Positions 52,372 to 61,992 are shown, counted from the stretch's first letter. The stretch is 64,000 bases of DNA from Endozoicomonas gorgoniicola (GCF_025562715.2 NZ_JAPFCC010000001.1:2002501-2066500), one strand, 5' to 3'. Made by a program: numbers and translations. Notes: generated by a model from the sequence alone, not told the origin.

Positions 52372-52922
52372 CCGTTTCTGAATACCTGCGTCGCTTCAAA
52401 CAGTGGCGGCAGCAACTCTGCGTGGACCGACTGATAGTGTTGATGCTGGCGCTGAGTAATTCGTTGCTGTTAATGCACTGCTTAAACAGTAAACCCACTG
52501 TTGAGCTATCGCTGCCATTCATGGATGCTCAGGTGGGTATCCAGTCAGGCAAAGCATCACAAGCCTATTATGAATGGTGGGGGCTGGCACTGGCCGAACT
52601 GCTGGGCAACCTGAATACTCAAAACCTGTCGTTTGTGGAGTCCCGTCTGCAAAGTCTTTTCTCACCCAACCTGTATCAGCAGGTACAAACCACACTGAAC
52701 CAGCAGTTCCAGCAGTTGCGAGATGATAAAGTCAGCATGAGCTTTGAGCCGTTAAGTCTTGATTTTAATGAACAATCACAGACGGTTACTGTGGCAGGCA
52801 ACAGTGTTTTGTCATCCGGAAACCAACGTCTTTCAGGACGAAAAACGTATAGCTTTCGCTTTGACATGATTCTCTATCGCCCCGTATTAACTGCTTTGCA
52901 GATCGAGTCAGACCTGAAGTAA
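52368..52922 (+). CDS. traE: Conjugal transfer protein TraE
   Basis: 184 residues. One membrane helix near the N-terminus (LIVLMLALSNSLLLMHCL), then a VirB8-like periplasmic domain (YYEWWGLALAELLGNLN; LSLDFNEQSQTVTVAGN). The order L-E-K-B-V-A and overlap with traL support the call. It is a structural part of the pore at the inner membrane. Confidence 0.92.
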   Translation: MTVSEYLRRFKQWRQQLCVDRLIVLMLALSNSLLLMHCLNSKPTVELSLPFMDAQVGIQSGKASQAYYEWWGLALAELLGNLNTQNLSFVESRLQSLFSPNLYQQVQTTLNQQFQQLRDDKVSMSFEPLSLDFNEQSQTVTVAGNSVLSSGNQRLSGRKTYSFRFDMILYRPVLTALQIESDLK

Positions 52923-52955
52923 TCCCTTTACTCAAAATCATTACGAGCATTTCTT

Positions 52956-53726
52956 ATGAACAAAGTCATCGCTGTTGTAGCCGGTTTCTATTGCTCATGG
53001 ATTATGGCCGGAAGTTCGCCGGTTAAATTGCAGGTATCTCCGGGACAGCAGCAACCCGTTACCCTCAGTCGCCTGCATTTAAACCGGATAGTGACGCCTT
53101 TTGCGGCTCCGCAGATACGCACGATTGACCAGGCTGATATCCGGATTGAAGGTTCTGTGATTTATTTGTCGTCTCAACAGGAAGAACCTTTTGTCGTTTA
53201 CATCACGCCCCACGATAGCGAAGCCCATGCTTTGTCTTTGCTGGTGACACCGCTGGATGTTCCACCGAAAGAAATCCAGCTCTCCCTGCCTAAACAGTGG
53301 CAGCAAAAGCTGAACCGGAACCGGGAGACAGCCAAACGCTTTGAGGAAGCCGGGAATTACCAACAAACCATCACTGAAGTGCTGTCTACTCTGGTTAAAG
53401 GACAAATTCCCGAAGGCTATGAGTTAACGAAATTCAACAAAGCGAATTATCAGCCCTGCCAGCAAGACGGTTTAAGGTTTGATTTTTCCAAAGGCCAGCA
53501 AGTTCAGGGGCATCATTTCAATGTGCTGATTGGCACGGCAAAAAACCACACAGAAAAACCAGTTACCTTCCATGAGCGAAACTGTCAGGGCAGCAATACT
53601 TCAGCCGTTGCCATGTGGCCTAAAAACACCCTGTATCCGGGGCAACGACGAGAGTTGTTTATCCTTTCCAGTACCGCAGAACCGGAATCTGCGCCACTCA
53701 TACGTCCGTCACTGATGAACTACTGA
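52956..53726 (+). CDS. traK: Conjugal transfer protein TraK (secretin-like)
   Basis: 256 residues with signal peptide (AVVAGFYCSWIMAG). Beta-rich VirB9/secretin-type protein of the outer-membrane core complex. Pattern RLHLNRIVTPFAAPQIRTID near the start is typical of TraK. Residues 190-256 form the C-terminal part that contacts TraV. 33 bases after traE. Confidence 0.9.
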   Translation: MNKVIAVVAGFYCSWIMAGSSPVKLQVSPGQQQPVTLSRLHLNRIVTPFAAPQIRTIDQADIRIEGSVIYLSSQQEEPFVVYITPHDSEAHALSLLVTPLDVPPKEIQLSLPKQWQQKLNRNRETAKRFEEAGNYQQTITEVLSTLVKGQIPEGYELTKFNKANYQPCQQDGLRFDFSKGQQVQGHHFNVLIGTAKNHTEKPVTFHERNCQGSNTSAVAMWPKNTLYPGQRRELFILSSTAEPESAPLIRPSLMNY

Positions 53727-53739
53727 TGTTATCAGTACC

Positions 53740-54918
53740 ATGAACGACCTTAGCCAATATATAACACCAAGGTTCAAACGCTATAGCATTGTGTTTGGGA
53801 GTGCGCTGGTGCTCGTTATCCTGATCTTTGCCACCAGTAAACGCCATGAAAAACCAGACAATAAGGCACCCGAAAAAGAACCAAAGACGGTGGATTTTAC
53901 CGGCGTGCCTCCCAAAGAGTTAACGCTGAACCGGATCAGTGCTGACCTTGAGCGAATGCATCAGCAACAACAGGCTCTCCATACACAGCACCAAAAGGAT
54001 ATGGACTCTTTAAAGGAAAGAGTACAGCAGGAAATCCAGCGACTGAGCCAATCAGAACCTGTTCAGCACCCTGCCTCTGCCGCAGAAAGTCATGAGCTTT
54101 CAACCATGCCGGATGTATTGCAATGGAATCAATACAGCCCGCCGCCACCCAACGGTTACAACGAACCGGAGAACTATCAACCGCCCCCTCAGCCTCCCAG
54201 ACCAATTCGAATGCTGGGAGCCACAAGACCAGCAGCATCCGAGCCGAATATTCAATCAGGAGACCAGCCAGGATTACTCCGGTTGATGGCGGGCAGCATT
54301 TTATCAGGCCAGCTGATTACCGGACTGGATGTTCCCACCGGGCAAGGCGCACGGCGTGAACCTTATCCCGTTCTTATTCGCATCAAAGCCTCGGCTATTT
54401 TGCCGAATCGCTATCGAACCAATGTCAGGGAGTGCTTTGTACTGGCTTCAGGCTACGGCGACCTGAGTTCTGAACGGGCTTACCTTCGCAGTGAAACCCT
54501 GTCGTGCATTTTCAGGCATAAAGATAAAGAGCAGGTCATTGAGCGACCATTGGAAGGTTATTTAGCGGGAGAAGATGGCAAGGCTGGACTGCGTGGCAGA
54601 CTGGTCAGCAAGCAGGGACAGGTCATGGCAAAAGCGGCAATGGCGGGATTTCTCAGTGGGGTTAGTGAAGCCTTCGATATCAAACCTGTTCCCGTATTTT
54701 CAGTGGTACCTAACCAGAATGGACAAATCCAGTCACCTTTCCAGTCCGGTTTAAGGGGTAGCGAAGCCCTGCAAAGTTCACTGATTAAAGGCAGCAACAA
54801 GGCACTGGAAAAACTGGCGGATTTTTACCTGAAACTGGCTGACCAGATGGTGCCGGTGATTGAGATCAGTGCCGAGCGAAAGGTAGACCTGATTCTTACC
54901 CGTGGTCTGAAGAACTGA
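53740..54918 (+). CDS. traB: Conjugal transfer protein TraB (VirB10-type)
   Basis: 392 residues. A membrane helix at about 15-32 (SIVFGSALVLVILIFATS), a coiled-coil (about 60-105) and a Pro-rich stretch (YSPPPPNGYNEPENYQPPPQ) crossing the periplasm, then the TrbI/VirB10 beta-barrel domain (GSILSGQLITGLDVPTGQG and GLRGRLVSKQGQVMAKAAM). It spans both membranes and links TraK/TraV to the inner membrane. Intact, in the normal order. Confidence 0.93.
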   Translation: MNDLSQYITPRFKRYSIVFGSALVLVILIFATSKRHEKPDNKAPEKEPKTVDFTGVPPKELTLNRISADLERMHQQQQALHTQHQKDMDSLKERVQQEIQRLSQSEPVQHPASAAESHELSTMPDVLQWNQYSPPPPNGYNEPENYQPPPQPPRPIRMLGATRPAASEPNIQSGDQPGLLRLMAGSILSGQLITGLDVPTGQGARREPYPVLIRIKASAILPNRYRTNVRECFVLASGYGDLSSERAYLRSETLSCIFRHKDKEQVIERPLEGYLAGEDGKAGLRGRLVSKQGQVMAKAAMAGFLSGVSEAFDIKPVPVFSVVPNQNGQIQSPFQSGLRGSEALQSSLIKGSNKALEKLADFYLKLADQMVPVIEISAERKVDLILTRGLKN

Positions 54919-54932
54919 CCAAGGACTTTTCT

Positions 54933-55340
54933 ATGAGATTGTTTTATTTCAAGCCATTGTTACTGACTATCTTATCTACCTCGCTCATTCAGGGTTGTTC
55001 CACTCTGGGTTTGGGAGAAAGTGACTATGCCTGTAGCAATCCGGGCAAAGGTGTCTGTAAGTCAGCAAGACAGATTTACAAAGACACCGATCATTCTGTG
55101 CTGGAGGAAATGACAGCAACCTCTATGCCCTCCTTTACAAGCCATGTTTCACCTGATCTTTCCATCGTTACCCCTGAGGCAGCTCCCAGTCGCTTACCGG
55201 CTCAGGTATTGAGAATCTGGTTGGCTCCATGGGTCGACAAACAGGGCAACTGGCACAGTGGCGGTGTTGTCATGACAGATATTTATCCAAGGGAATGGCA
55301 GTCAGCGGTTCCTGTGTATTCCCCTTCTGATAACGAATAA
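54933..55340 (+). CDS. traV: Conjugal transfer lipoprotein TraV
   Basis: 135 residues with a lipoprotein signal ending LIQGC, so it is anchored in the outer membrane. After it come the paired Cys of TraV (DYACSNPGKGVCKSARQIY). The C-terminal part contains WLAPWVDKQGNWHSGGVV, usual in these proteins. It completes the TraB-K-V core. Length is short but within range for SXT-type TraV. Confidence 0.9.
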   Translation: MRLFYFKPLLLTILSTSLIQGCSTLGLGESDYACSNPGKGVCKSARQIYKDTDHSVLEEMTATSMPSFTSHVSPDLSIVTPEAAPSRLPAQVLRIWLAPWVDKQGNWHSGGVVMTDIYPREWQSAVPVYSPSDNE

Positions 55341-55363
55341 TTGGTTTTAAAAGGAGACAGTGT

Positions 55364-55711
55364 ATGTGCAGTTCTCTCTTTCCCTACCACAACAAAAAAC
55401 AAATTCTACAGATCAAGCGAGTCCTAAAAACCGTTTTGCAATCCTGTGGTTTTGCCTTGATTGTATTTTCACCCTTGCTCTGGGCAGAGGGTATGGCCAT
55501 CACTGGCGGTAATGACTTTGCGGATATCTATGGTCGGTTAGTGGGCTGGATCAAAGGCGACCTCGGGCGTACGTTGTCCATCGCATTTGTCCTGATCGGA
55601 CTGGCCTATGGTATGGCTCGCCAGTCATTGATTGGCTTTGCCACAGGCGTTGGCGCTGCCGTGGGTTTGCAGGTGACGCCCACCGTTATTAATTCCATTT
55701 TTGGCTTATGA
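55364..55711 (+). CDS. traA: Pilin precursor TraA
   Basis: 115 residues. A long leader (about 45 residues, ending SPLLWAEG) precedes a mature part of about 70 residues with two hydrophobic helices (LSIAFVLIGLAYGMARQSL; IGFATGVGAAVGLQVTP) joined by a basic loop. That is the F-pilin plan. A good AAGGAG stands before the ATG at 55364. The position after traV is that found in SXT-like elements, rather than first in the operon as in F. Confidence 0.85.
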   Translation: MCSSLFPYHNKKQILQIKRVLKTVLQSCGFALIVFSPLLWAEGMAITGGNDFADIYGRLVGWIKGDLGRTLSIAFVLIGLAYGMARQSLIGFATGVGAAVGLQVTPTVINSIFGL

Positions 55712-55753
55712 CGCCTCTTTTCTCTTCTTCCATATCTCGTCAGGACAGCCGCT

Positions 55754-57001
55754 ATGACTTCCCTTCAGGCTTTAAGCCTTATCCATCGCTGGTTTCACCA
55801 TGATTCCTCTCAATCCAAATCTGTTGGTTCACCAGAAAAACCGCCGCTACAGGTCACTGAACAACAGGGTTGCTCAGGGTATCAAACCGGAACCGGAGCC
55901 ATACTGCATCAACAGCAAAAGTTGCTGGATCAGCTTAATGAGCAGCTGAACCTGCCCGATGAGTTGCAGCGCCTGTTCAACCAGACCCTGGATAACCTTG
56001 TGAGCTGGATGCATCTGCTTCCGGCGCACCCGCAACATCATTGTGAACCGGCCGGAGCCATTCGCCATGCTCTGGAAACGGCATTCTGGTCAGTGGTGGC
56101 AACAGAGCAAATTCATTTTGACCATGAACTATACCCTGATCAGCGCAGGGTGAGGCAACCGTTATGGCGACTAATAGCAGGCGTTGCCGGATTATTGTAT
56201 GACAGTGGTCGAGTGGTCAGCAGTATCACCGTTCATGATTCCGGAGTCGGGCACTGGCCATCCCTGCAAGCCGGTCTGGAACAGTGGCTACAAAAGTACC
56301 GCATTACGGGTTATCAGCCCCACTGGGTACAATCCGATAACCGTCCTGATAAACCTTTGTCCTCTGAATACACCTGCATCAACCTACTGTTACTGGACAA
56401 ACTGACCAGCAATGAGCTGGGTTATGTCCTGAAACCGGATCACGACAAAGGGTCTTTATGGCAGACTTTTATCGGTTGCTTAACCGGACAAAACAGTCCC
56501 CAGTCAGCGGCGCAGATGGTCAGCGCCATTGAGTTAGCCCGTCTGAAAAGTGTGAAACTGCATTTTATCGGTGGTGCCGCATTGGCGGCATTAAACTCGC
56601 CGGAACCCGATATTCTAAAACAGGATACTGAAGAAAATGTTGACTCAACAGAGTCTGCTGAGCCACAAAACCCAACTGTTCAAAGCAATGGGTTAGCCCT
56701 GAACGGTCTGCAACAAGTCATGAAGCAACTGAAACCGGAAAACACACGCTGGAAAAAAGACAGCCTGGTTTTGCGCTGGCCGGATGACTGTCAGCTCTCA
56801 GATCAAGAAGATCAGAGCCCCTTTCCCACGGCAACAGAGTTGCTGAATCAATGGAGTGAACAAGGCTGGCTAAGACAAGTTGGTGACGAAAAAACCTTTC
56901 TACGAAATGGGCAGCGTTACGTGTTCCTTCAACCGGACATTTCTCTGCTTTGCCGACAGTGGCTGAATACCCAACCAGAAACGGAATCGTCGCCATGTTA
57001 A
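55754..57001 (+). CDS. traI: TraI-type (MOBH) relaxase, short and with altered HD motif
   Basis: 415 residues. The N-terminal half is a TraI_2 (HD-like) relaxase domain: LVSWMHLLPAHPQHHCEPAG, then IRHALETAFWSVV and LIAGVAGLLYDSGRVVSSI. The last 100 residues (NGLALNGLQQVMKQLKPENT, FPTATELLNQWSEQGWL) are the TraI_2_C winged-helix part. MOBH enzymes normally show LLHDxGK; here it is LLYDSGR, so the His of the HD pair and the Lys are replaced. The protein is also shorter than the roughly 700 residues of SXT TraI. It may be a diverged but working relaxase, or inactive. It overlaps traD by seven bases. Confidence 0.8.
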   Translation: MTSLQALSLIHRWFHHDSSQSKSVGSPEKPPLQVTEQQGCSGYQTGTGAILHQQQKLLDQLNEQLNLPDELQRLFNQTLDNLVSWMHLLPAHPQHHCEPAGAIRHALETAFWSVVATEQIHFDHELYPDQRRVRQPLWRLIAGVAGLLYDSGRVVSSITVHDSGVGHWPSLQAGLEQWLQKYRITGYQPHWVQSDNRPDKPLSSEYTCINLLLLDKLTSNELGYVLKPDHDKGSLWQTFIGCLTGQNSPQSAAQMVSAIELARLKSVKLHFIGGAALAALNSPEPDILKQDTEENVDSTESAEPQNPTVQSNGLALNGLQQVMKQLKPENTRWKKDSLVLRWPDDCQLSDQEDQSPFPTATELLNQWSEQGWLRQVGDEKTFLRNGQRYVFLQPDISLLCRQWLNTQPETESSPC

Positions 57002-58854
57002 GTGATCAGCCTTACCTGCAAAGCTGGCGTCCGGTCTATGAACTGTCGTCGGCTGTTTTGTGGTTCACCAGCATGAATACGGCGTTGTGCCTGTCGTTTT
57101 TCAGTCCTCTGCCATTATCAGGCTTTCTGGCAACAGCTTCGGTTTGTGCCGGTATGACCGTTTTGCGGTTAGGACAGGCACTCCCTCGCTGGCAGCAACA
57201 TCGGCGGTTAAAAGGTCAGTCATTGTCGTTTCTGGCATTAAACCCGCAACAATGCCTGAAGCTGCAACAGGATAACGAGCAGAAAGGGCTCTGGCTCGGC
57301 TGGGGTTTTGAGTGGCAGCGTGAACACGGACAAAAAGCCTGGGACCTGATGAAAAGTGACAACATGCCCGCCAAGCTGCAAAACTCTATGGGCGCACACT
57401 GGATTCACGGCATGGCGGATCATGAGCAGCCCCTGTTTCAACCACTGGAGCAGGTTCAGATGCACACCATGGTCATTGGCGTTCCGGGCAGCGGCAAGAC
57501 CCGGCTGTTTGACCTGCTGGTGACACAAGCGGTCTTGCGTGGGGAACCTGTCATCATTATTGACCCCAAGGGAGACCATGATCTTGCCAGCCATACCCAG
57601 AGAAGCTGTGAATTGTCAGGACAAAGACAACGCTTTATGAAATTTCATCCGGGGTTTCCAGCGGAGTCCGTGAGAATCAACCTGCTTCAGCATTTTAACC
57701 GTTCCAGTGAACTCGCCAGCCGCATTGCCGGACTCATGCCGTCCAGTGGCAATAATGCACCGTTTCAGGCATTTGCCCAGAAAGCAGTAGACGCTGTGGT
57801 TCAGGGCTACCTGCTATGTGGTCAGCGTCCGACGCTGGTGTTGATCCGGCAGGGACTGGAATCAGGTGTCACCAAACTACTGATTCGGGCATTAACGATG
57901 GTTTGCACTCAGCATCAAGCTCAGGCAGAGAAAGCCGTGGCTCAACAAGCAAAACAACCTCAGCCAAAGAATCAGCGACAGCCGTCTTCCAAGTCAGAAC
58001 AACTGGCAAAAGCCTGGATCAATTATTACCGTGATGAAATCATGCCTGAGCATCCCTGTACGGATGTAGAAGGGCTGATCTCCCTGTTTGAGCATGACCG
58101 GGCGCACTACAGCAAAATGATTGCCACACTATTACCTATTCTGGGTATGCTGACCGGCGGCGCACTGGCTGACCTGTTATCCCCCGATCCCACCAATATC
58201 AACGACCACCGCCCCTGCACCCAGACTACGGCACTGGTTGAGCAGCAAAAAGTGATGTATTTCGGGCTGGATTCCCTGAGTGACCCGATGGTGGGTAAAT
58301 CCATTGGGCAGCTGTTACTGGCTGATCTGGCTGCGGTGGCCGGAGACCGTTATAACTATTCAATGCAAGAGGGAGAAAAACAGGCTAAACCGATCAACCT
58401 GTTTGTAGATGAAGCGGCAGAAGTCCTTTGCCCACAACTGTTGTCTTTGCTGAATAAAGGCCGTGGCGCAAAATTCCGCTGTTATGTGGCCACGCAGACA
58501 CTGGCCGACTTTGAAGCCCAGTTAGGCTCTGAAGCTGCCGCCCAGCAATTTATCGATAACTGCAACCACCTGATCTGTTTGCGAACCCAGAACCCTGAAA
58601 CCCAGAAGTTTATTACCGATAAACTGCCGCCTGTTCGCTACCGCTACTTTATTCGCAACCAGGGCGTCAGCACCGATGCCAACCGCCCGATGGAATTCAC
58701 CGGCAACCTGAGCGAACAACAACTGGAAGAAACCGGCGACCTCTTTCCACCTCAGCTACTGGGTGAACTGCCCAACCTCGAATACATTGCCCGGTTGGGC
58801 GGTGGTCGTTTACTGAAAGCCCGGATTCCAATTCTTACTGAACCGCAGCACTGA
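56995..58854 (+). CDS. traD: Coupling protein TraD (SXT/TOL type)
   Basis: 619 residues from ATG 56995, inside the end of traI. Two membrane helices near the N-terminus (ELSSAVLWFTSMNTALCLSF; PLPLSGFLATASVCAGMTVL), then the VirD4-type motor with Walker A HTMVIGVPGSGKTRLFDLL and Walker B-like PINLFVDEAAEVLCP. IIIDPKGDHDLASHTQRSC is the SXT/TOL-type hallmark after the first motif. It would bring the TraI-DNA complex to the pore. Confidence 0.93.
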   Translation: MLSDQPYLQSWRPVYELSSAVLWFTSMNTALCLSFFSPLPLSGFLATASVCAGMTVLRLGQALPRWQQHRRLKGQSLSFLALNPQQCLKLQQDNEQKGLWLGWGFEWQREHGQKAWDLMKSDNMPAKLQNSMGAHWIHGMADHEQPLFQPLEQVQMHTMVIGVPGSGKTRLFDLLVTQAVLRGEPVIIIDPKGDHDLASHTQRSCELSGQRQRFMKFHPGFPAESVRINLLQHFNRSSELASRIAGLMPSSGNNAPFQAFAQKAVDAVVQGYLLCGQRPTLVLIRQGLESGVTKLLIRALTMVCTQHQAQAEKAVAQQAKQPQPKNQRQPSSKSEQLAKAWINYYRDEIMPEHPCTDVEGLISLFEHDRAHYSKMIATLLPILGMLTGGALADLLSPDPTNINDHRPCTQTTALVEQQKVMYFGLDSLSDPMVGKSIGQLLLADLAAVAGDRYNYSMQEGEKQAKPINLFVDEAAEVLCPQLLSLLNKGRGAKFRCYVATQTLADFEAQLGSEAAAQQFIDNCNHLICLRTQNPETQKFITDKLPPVRYRYFIRNQGVSTDANRPMEFTGNLSEQQLEETGDLFPPQLLGELPNLEYIARLGGGRLLKARIPILTEPQH

Positions 58855-58880
58855 CTTCCACACAAAACAATTTCTTTGCC

Positions 58881-59501
58881 ATGAATAAACAACAAAAAAC
58901 CACCAGTCCTTTAATGATCTGGTTTTACGGCCTTGTGCTGATTCTGCTCTGGCTGGCGGTGTCTGGTCAAACCATGACTCAGCATCTTCACCGTGAACAG
59001 AAAGGCTACTCAACCACGCTGGGAAAAGAAACCGGCGAATGGATTGTCCGTTATGGCTCACAACTGTATCGCTCAATGATTATCGAATCCGGCTTTCAGG
59101 GGTTTCTGATGAAACACACCACTCCGGATGGTCAGATGGGTAATGGCTTTGTCAGAGTGATCCTTTTTTTCAAAGGGGTAGCTAAAAACCTGCTGATTTT
59201 GACGCTGCAACTGTTTGAACGGCTGGTGCTGCTATTGGTGTGCTTACCCTTCTGGGGGCTGATTTTGCTGGCGGCAGTAGCGGATGGTTGTTTAATCCGA
59301 AAAATTCGCTACCACGATTTTCATTACACCAGCCCACTGCAAAACGTCTGGAGCCGACGGTTATGCCAGTGGATACCGGGGCTGTTCCTGTATCTGGTTA
59401 TTGTGCCGCTGCCGTTTCCTGCGTGGCTAATTCCCACAATGGCTCTGCTGACTTCAGTCTGTGTCGGATGGTGGACTGCTAACTGGCAGAAAAAAGTATA
59501 A
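58881..59501 (+). CDS. DUF4400-type membrane protein of the conjugation module
   Basis: 206 residues, with about four hydrophobic helices (SPLMIWFYGLVLILLWLAVS; LLILTLQLFERLVLLLVCL; PFWGLILLAAVADGCLI; LFLYLVIVPLPFPAWLIP). The segment IRKIRYHDFHYTSPL resembles DUF4400 proteins that follow traD in SXT/R391-like elements. Function unknown; probably with TraD in the inner membrane. Next gene starts one base after its stop. Confidence 0.75.
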   Translation: MNKQQKTTSPLMIWFYGLVLILLWLAVSGQTMTQHLHREQKGYSTTLGKETGEWIVRYGSQLYRSMIIESGFQGFLMKHTTPDGQMGNGFVRVILFFKGVAKNLLILTLQLFERLVLLLVCLPFWGLILLAAVADGCLIRKIRYHDFHYTSPLQNVWSRRLCQWIPGLFLYLVIVPLPFPAWLIPTMALLTSVCVGWWTANWQKKV

Positions 59502-60335
59502 ATGCGCGCCCTTCATTTATTACTCCTGTTTTCAACTACGTTGGTTGATGCTGGTGCCGATGAGCGATGGTTTGACCGACACTCTGAAGGCTGGTTTTGG
59601 TATGAGCCACTTGATGATGAGTCCACCGGTGAAGATAGTCCTCAACCAATGAAAATAACACCCCAACAATCACTTTCAGCTGCGTGGATTCGACAGAACA
59701 TCGGTCAGTATCTGGACAGAGCCATTGACGAGCCGAGCAAAGAAAATGTCAGTAATTACCTCTACCTGGACCGGATGGTAAAAGAGAAAGGTGAGCAATT
59801 TGCCCGAGTAGGTAAACAGGTGATCGAAAGTGACCCCATGCTGGATGAAAACGTCCGTCGTCCCATATCGCCAGCAGCGGCAAAAATCAAAGACGATATG
59901 GCACATCAGGCGAAAGAGGAAATACTGAGGAAGGTCGCCAAAATAGCCGGACTGGTTTTTTACTATCGGGGCAACTGTAAGCTGTGCCACCTGCAAGTCC
60001 AGTCGGTTCAGTTGATGAAAGAACATTATGGTTTTGAGCTGATTTCATTTTCGACAGATGGAATCCTGATACCTCAACTGCCAGATAGCAGGATTGAGCA
60101 ATCCCCTCATCCGGCACTGAATATAAAAGCGTATCCAGCTCTCTATCTTATGCAACCACCGGATAACATTGTGCCTTTACGTCAGGGAGGAGTGTCTTTC
60201 ACCGAGTTAGGTAATCGAATTATCAGTGTATCAGCGCAGCAGCGATGGATTAGTCAGCAAGAGTTTAACCAGACAAAAATCAACATTGAGACATGGGACA
60301 ACATCCAGGTATCACCACAATCTCTGGGTTTATGA
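59502..60335 (+). CDS. traF: Conjugal transfer protein TraF (thioredoxin-like)
   Basis: 277 residues, signal peptide (LHLLLLFSTTLVDAGA). After the TraF-specific middle part follows a thioredoxin-like domain with YYRGNCKLCHLQVQSVQLM (CxxC) and the cis-Pro stretch NIKAYPALYLM. It works in the periplasm in pilus assembly and may help the many Cys of TraN and TraU to fold. The last tra gene before the recombination genes. Confidence 0.9.
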   Translation: MRALHLLLLFSTTLVDAGADERWFDRHSEGWFWYEPLDDESTGEDSPQPMKITPQQSLSAAWIRQNIGQYLDRAIDEPSKENVSNYLYLDRMVKEKGEQFARVGKQVIESDPMLDENVRRPISPAAAKIKDDMAHQAKEEILRKVAKIAGLVFYYRGNCKLCHLQVQSVQLMKEHYGFELISFSTDGILIPQLPDSRIEQSPHPALNIKAYPALYLMQPPDNIVPLRQGGVSFTELGNRIISVSAQQRWISQQEFNQTKINIETWDNIQVSPQSLGL

Positions 60336-60400
60336 ATAAACAGGCTCTCTGACAAATGTCAGATGGGTAGTATCAAGCTCTATGTATAAACGGTGCCATC

Positions 60401-60595
60401 ATGAGTCAAAAATGGGTTCGATTGAAAAAATACTGTGAAGAATCTGGGGAACCAGACAGAACAGTCATGAAGAAACTGGAAGGCGGCTACTACAGGTTGG
60501 GTATCCACCTGAAGAAAGATCCTGCTGTCAATTGTTGGTGGGTTAATACAGAGGCGGTGGACGAATGGCTGGACAAAGCAATTACCCGGGGGTAG
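60401..60595 (+). CDS. Probable excisionase / recombination directionality factor
   Basis: 64 residues, MSQKWVRLKKYCEESGEPDR, with a winged-helix pattern ending WWVNTEAVDEWLDKAITRG as in small excisionases. It overlaps the start of the integrase gene by 31 bases, the usual neighbour position. It would bend the attachment sites and favour excision. Confidence 0.7.
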   Translation: MSQKWVRLKKYCEESGEPDRTVMKKLEGGYYRLGIHLKKDPAVNCWWVNTEAVDEWLDKAITRG

Positions 60596-61761
60596 AAGTC
60601 CGGGGTAAATCTCTTCGCATCAATTTCCAGTGGCGCGGTAAAACCCGAAAAGTTCTGGTGCCTGGTATTCCTGTGAATGCTAAAGGAATCCGGCAAGCTG
60701 CGGCCCTTCGTGAAATTATCAAGTCTGAGATAGAAACCGGACAGTTTGACTGGTCTCGACACTTCCCCAACCATCGCCTTGCTGAGACGGAAACGGCTCA
60801 CCCAGCGGATTATACAGTCGCAGACCTTCTGATGGACTGGTTTAAAGACCAGAAAGGTATCCTTTCTCCTAACTATGAGCACAACAGCCAATGGAAAATA
60901 GATAGAGTCCTTATTCCTGCATTTGGACACCTGCCTTTAGGTGTTCTGAACTCGGGTCATATCAGGAATTGGGCAAAAAAACTGTCGGTCAGCCGAAATA
61001 CGGTGAAAAATTATCTCGCCCCCTTAAGGGCAGCGATCAGGGAGGCTCTAGATGATAAGAAGCTCTCAGAGAACCCGCTGGACGACCTGCGTTTACCCAA
61101 AGAAAAACGATCTGTCACCAAACGAGTTGAACAGAATCGGGAAAAAATAGACCCTTTCAGCATGGAGGAATACTCACGAATTCTTTCAGGATGCCACTGG
61201 CCTGTTGAACGAAACATGTTCCAGTTTGCTTTCTGGACAGGGGTTCGCCCCGGCGAGCTGATTGCTCTGGAATGGCAACATATTGATCTGAAGGATAAAA
61301 CCGCAGCTATCCGGCAGGCGATGAGCCGTGACGTGGTATCTGATATCAAAACCAGAGCCAAAGGTCGCAGAACTATTTTACTGCTGCCTCTATCACTGGA
61401 AGCTTTAAAAAAACAGGCTGAACACACACGAATGACAGATCATGGTCGTGTTTTTATCACCCGGAGAAATGAACCATTCGTCAACTATAATCAGGCTTAC
61501 TGGTCTTTCCGCTGGGCATGTGAACGAGCCGGAGTCATTAACCGGGGGATTGGGCAAACCCGCCATACATTTGCCAGCTGGATGCTCATGGCCGGTGAAG
61601 ATGAAATGTGGGTCTCCAAAATGTTGGGGCATACAACAGTAGAGATGGTCAGAAAGCACTACCGTAAATTTATCAAGGATGGTTCACCGACAGGCTACAC
61701 TCCTAGAACTAACTGGGAAAGTAGTGATGGTATTTCGCTTGAGGGAGATAAACCCCAGTAA
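60565..61761 (+). CDS. int: Tyrosine recombinase (integrase)
   Basis: 398 residues. N-terminal arm-binding part of DUF3596 type (PGVEVRGKSLRINFQWRGKT), core-binding domain (about 95-190), catalytic domain (about 205-385). Catalytic residues are visible: Arg in FAFWTGVRPGELIALEW, His and Arg in GQTRHTFASWMLMAG, His in KMLGHTTVEMVRKHY with the Tyr nucleophile at its end. It would integrate and excise the element. The gene is intact. No attachment site or tRNA was found next to it. Confidence 0.93.
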   Translation: MAGQSNYPGVEVRGKSLRINFQWRGKTRKVLVPGIPVNAKGIRQAAALREIIKSEIETGQFDWSRHFPNHRLAETETAHPADYTVADLLMDWFKDQKGILSPNYEHNSQWKIDRVLIPAFGHLPLGVLNSGHIRNWAKKLSVSRNTVKNYLAPLRAAIREALDDKKLSENPLDDLRLPKEKRSVTKRVEQNREKIDPFSMEEYSRILSGCHWPVERNMFQFAFWTGVRPGELIALEWQHIDLKDKTAAIRQAMSRDVVSDIKTRAKGRRTILLLPLSLEALKKQAEHTRMTDHGRVFITRRNEPFVNYNQAYWSFRWACERAGVINRGIGQTRHTFASWMLMAGEDEMWVSKMLGHTTVEMVRKHYRKFIKDGSPTGYTPRTNWESSDGISLEGDKPQ

Positions 61762-61886
61762 CAGCTGGTCAGAAAAAGTGTCCTCATTTCTCCCCAAATC
61801 CTCCCCATTTGGGAAATTTAAAAAAGCTATTCCTTAATTACCAAAGGCTGGAGAGTCAGTCTATATACCACTCCTAATGGTCTTAG

Positions 61887-61924
61887 CCCGTCACTTCTTC
61901 CCCCAGAATGGCGGGTTTCTTTTT
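61887..61924 (+). terminator. Rho-independent terminator after the integrase gene
   Basis: CCCGTCA (61887-61893) pairs with TGGCGGG (61909-61915), one G-U pair, with an inner TTCT/AGAA step, followed by TTTCTTTTT. It stands 125 bases after the int stop. Confidence 0.8.
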
Positions 61925-61992
61925 GCCCGGACAAAAGGCAGGAAGCCAGTAATAGCAAGGCCTGACACAGTTTCATTGATTCATCCCTTCAG

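Noticed and set aside
55754..57001. Reading the TraI protein as a simple HD phosphohydrolase
   Set aside because: The TraI_2_C-like end and the position between traA and traD fit a MOBH relaxase better, despite the changed HD motif.
61762..61992. Possible tRNA or attachment site after the integrase
   Set aside because: No cloverleaf or T-loop sequence could be found; the structured part is a terminator.
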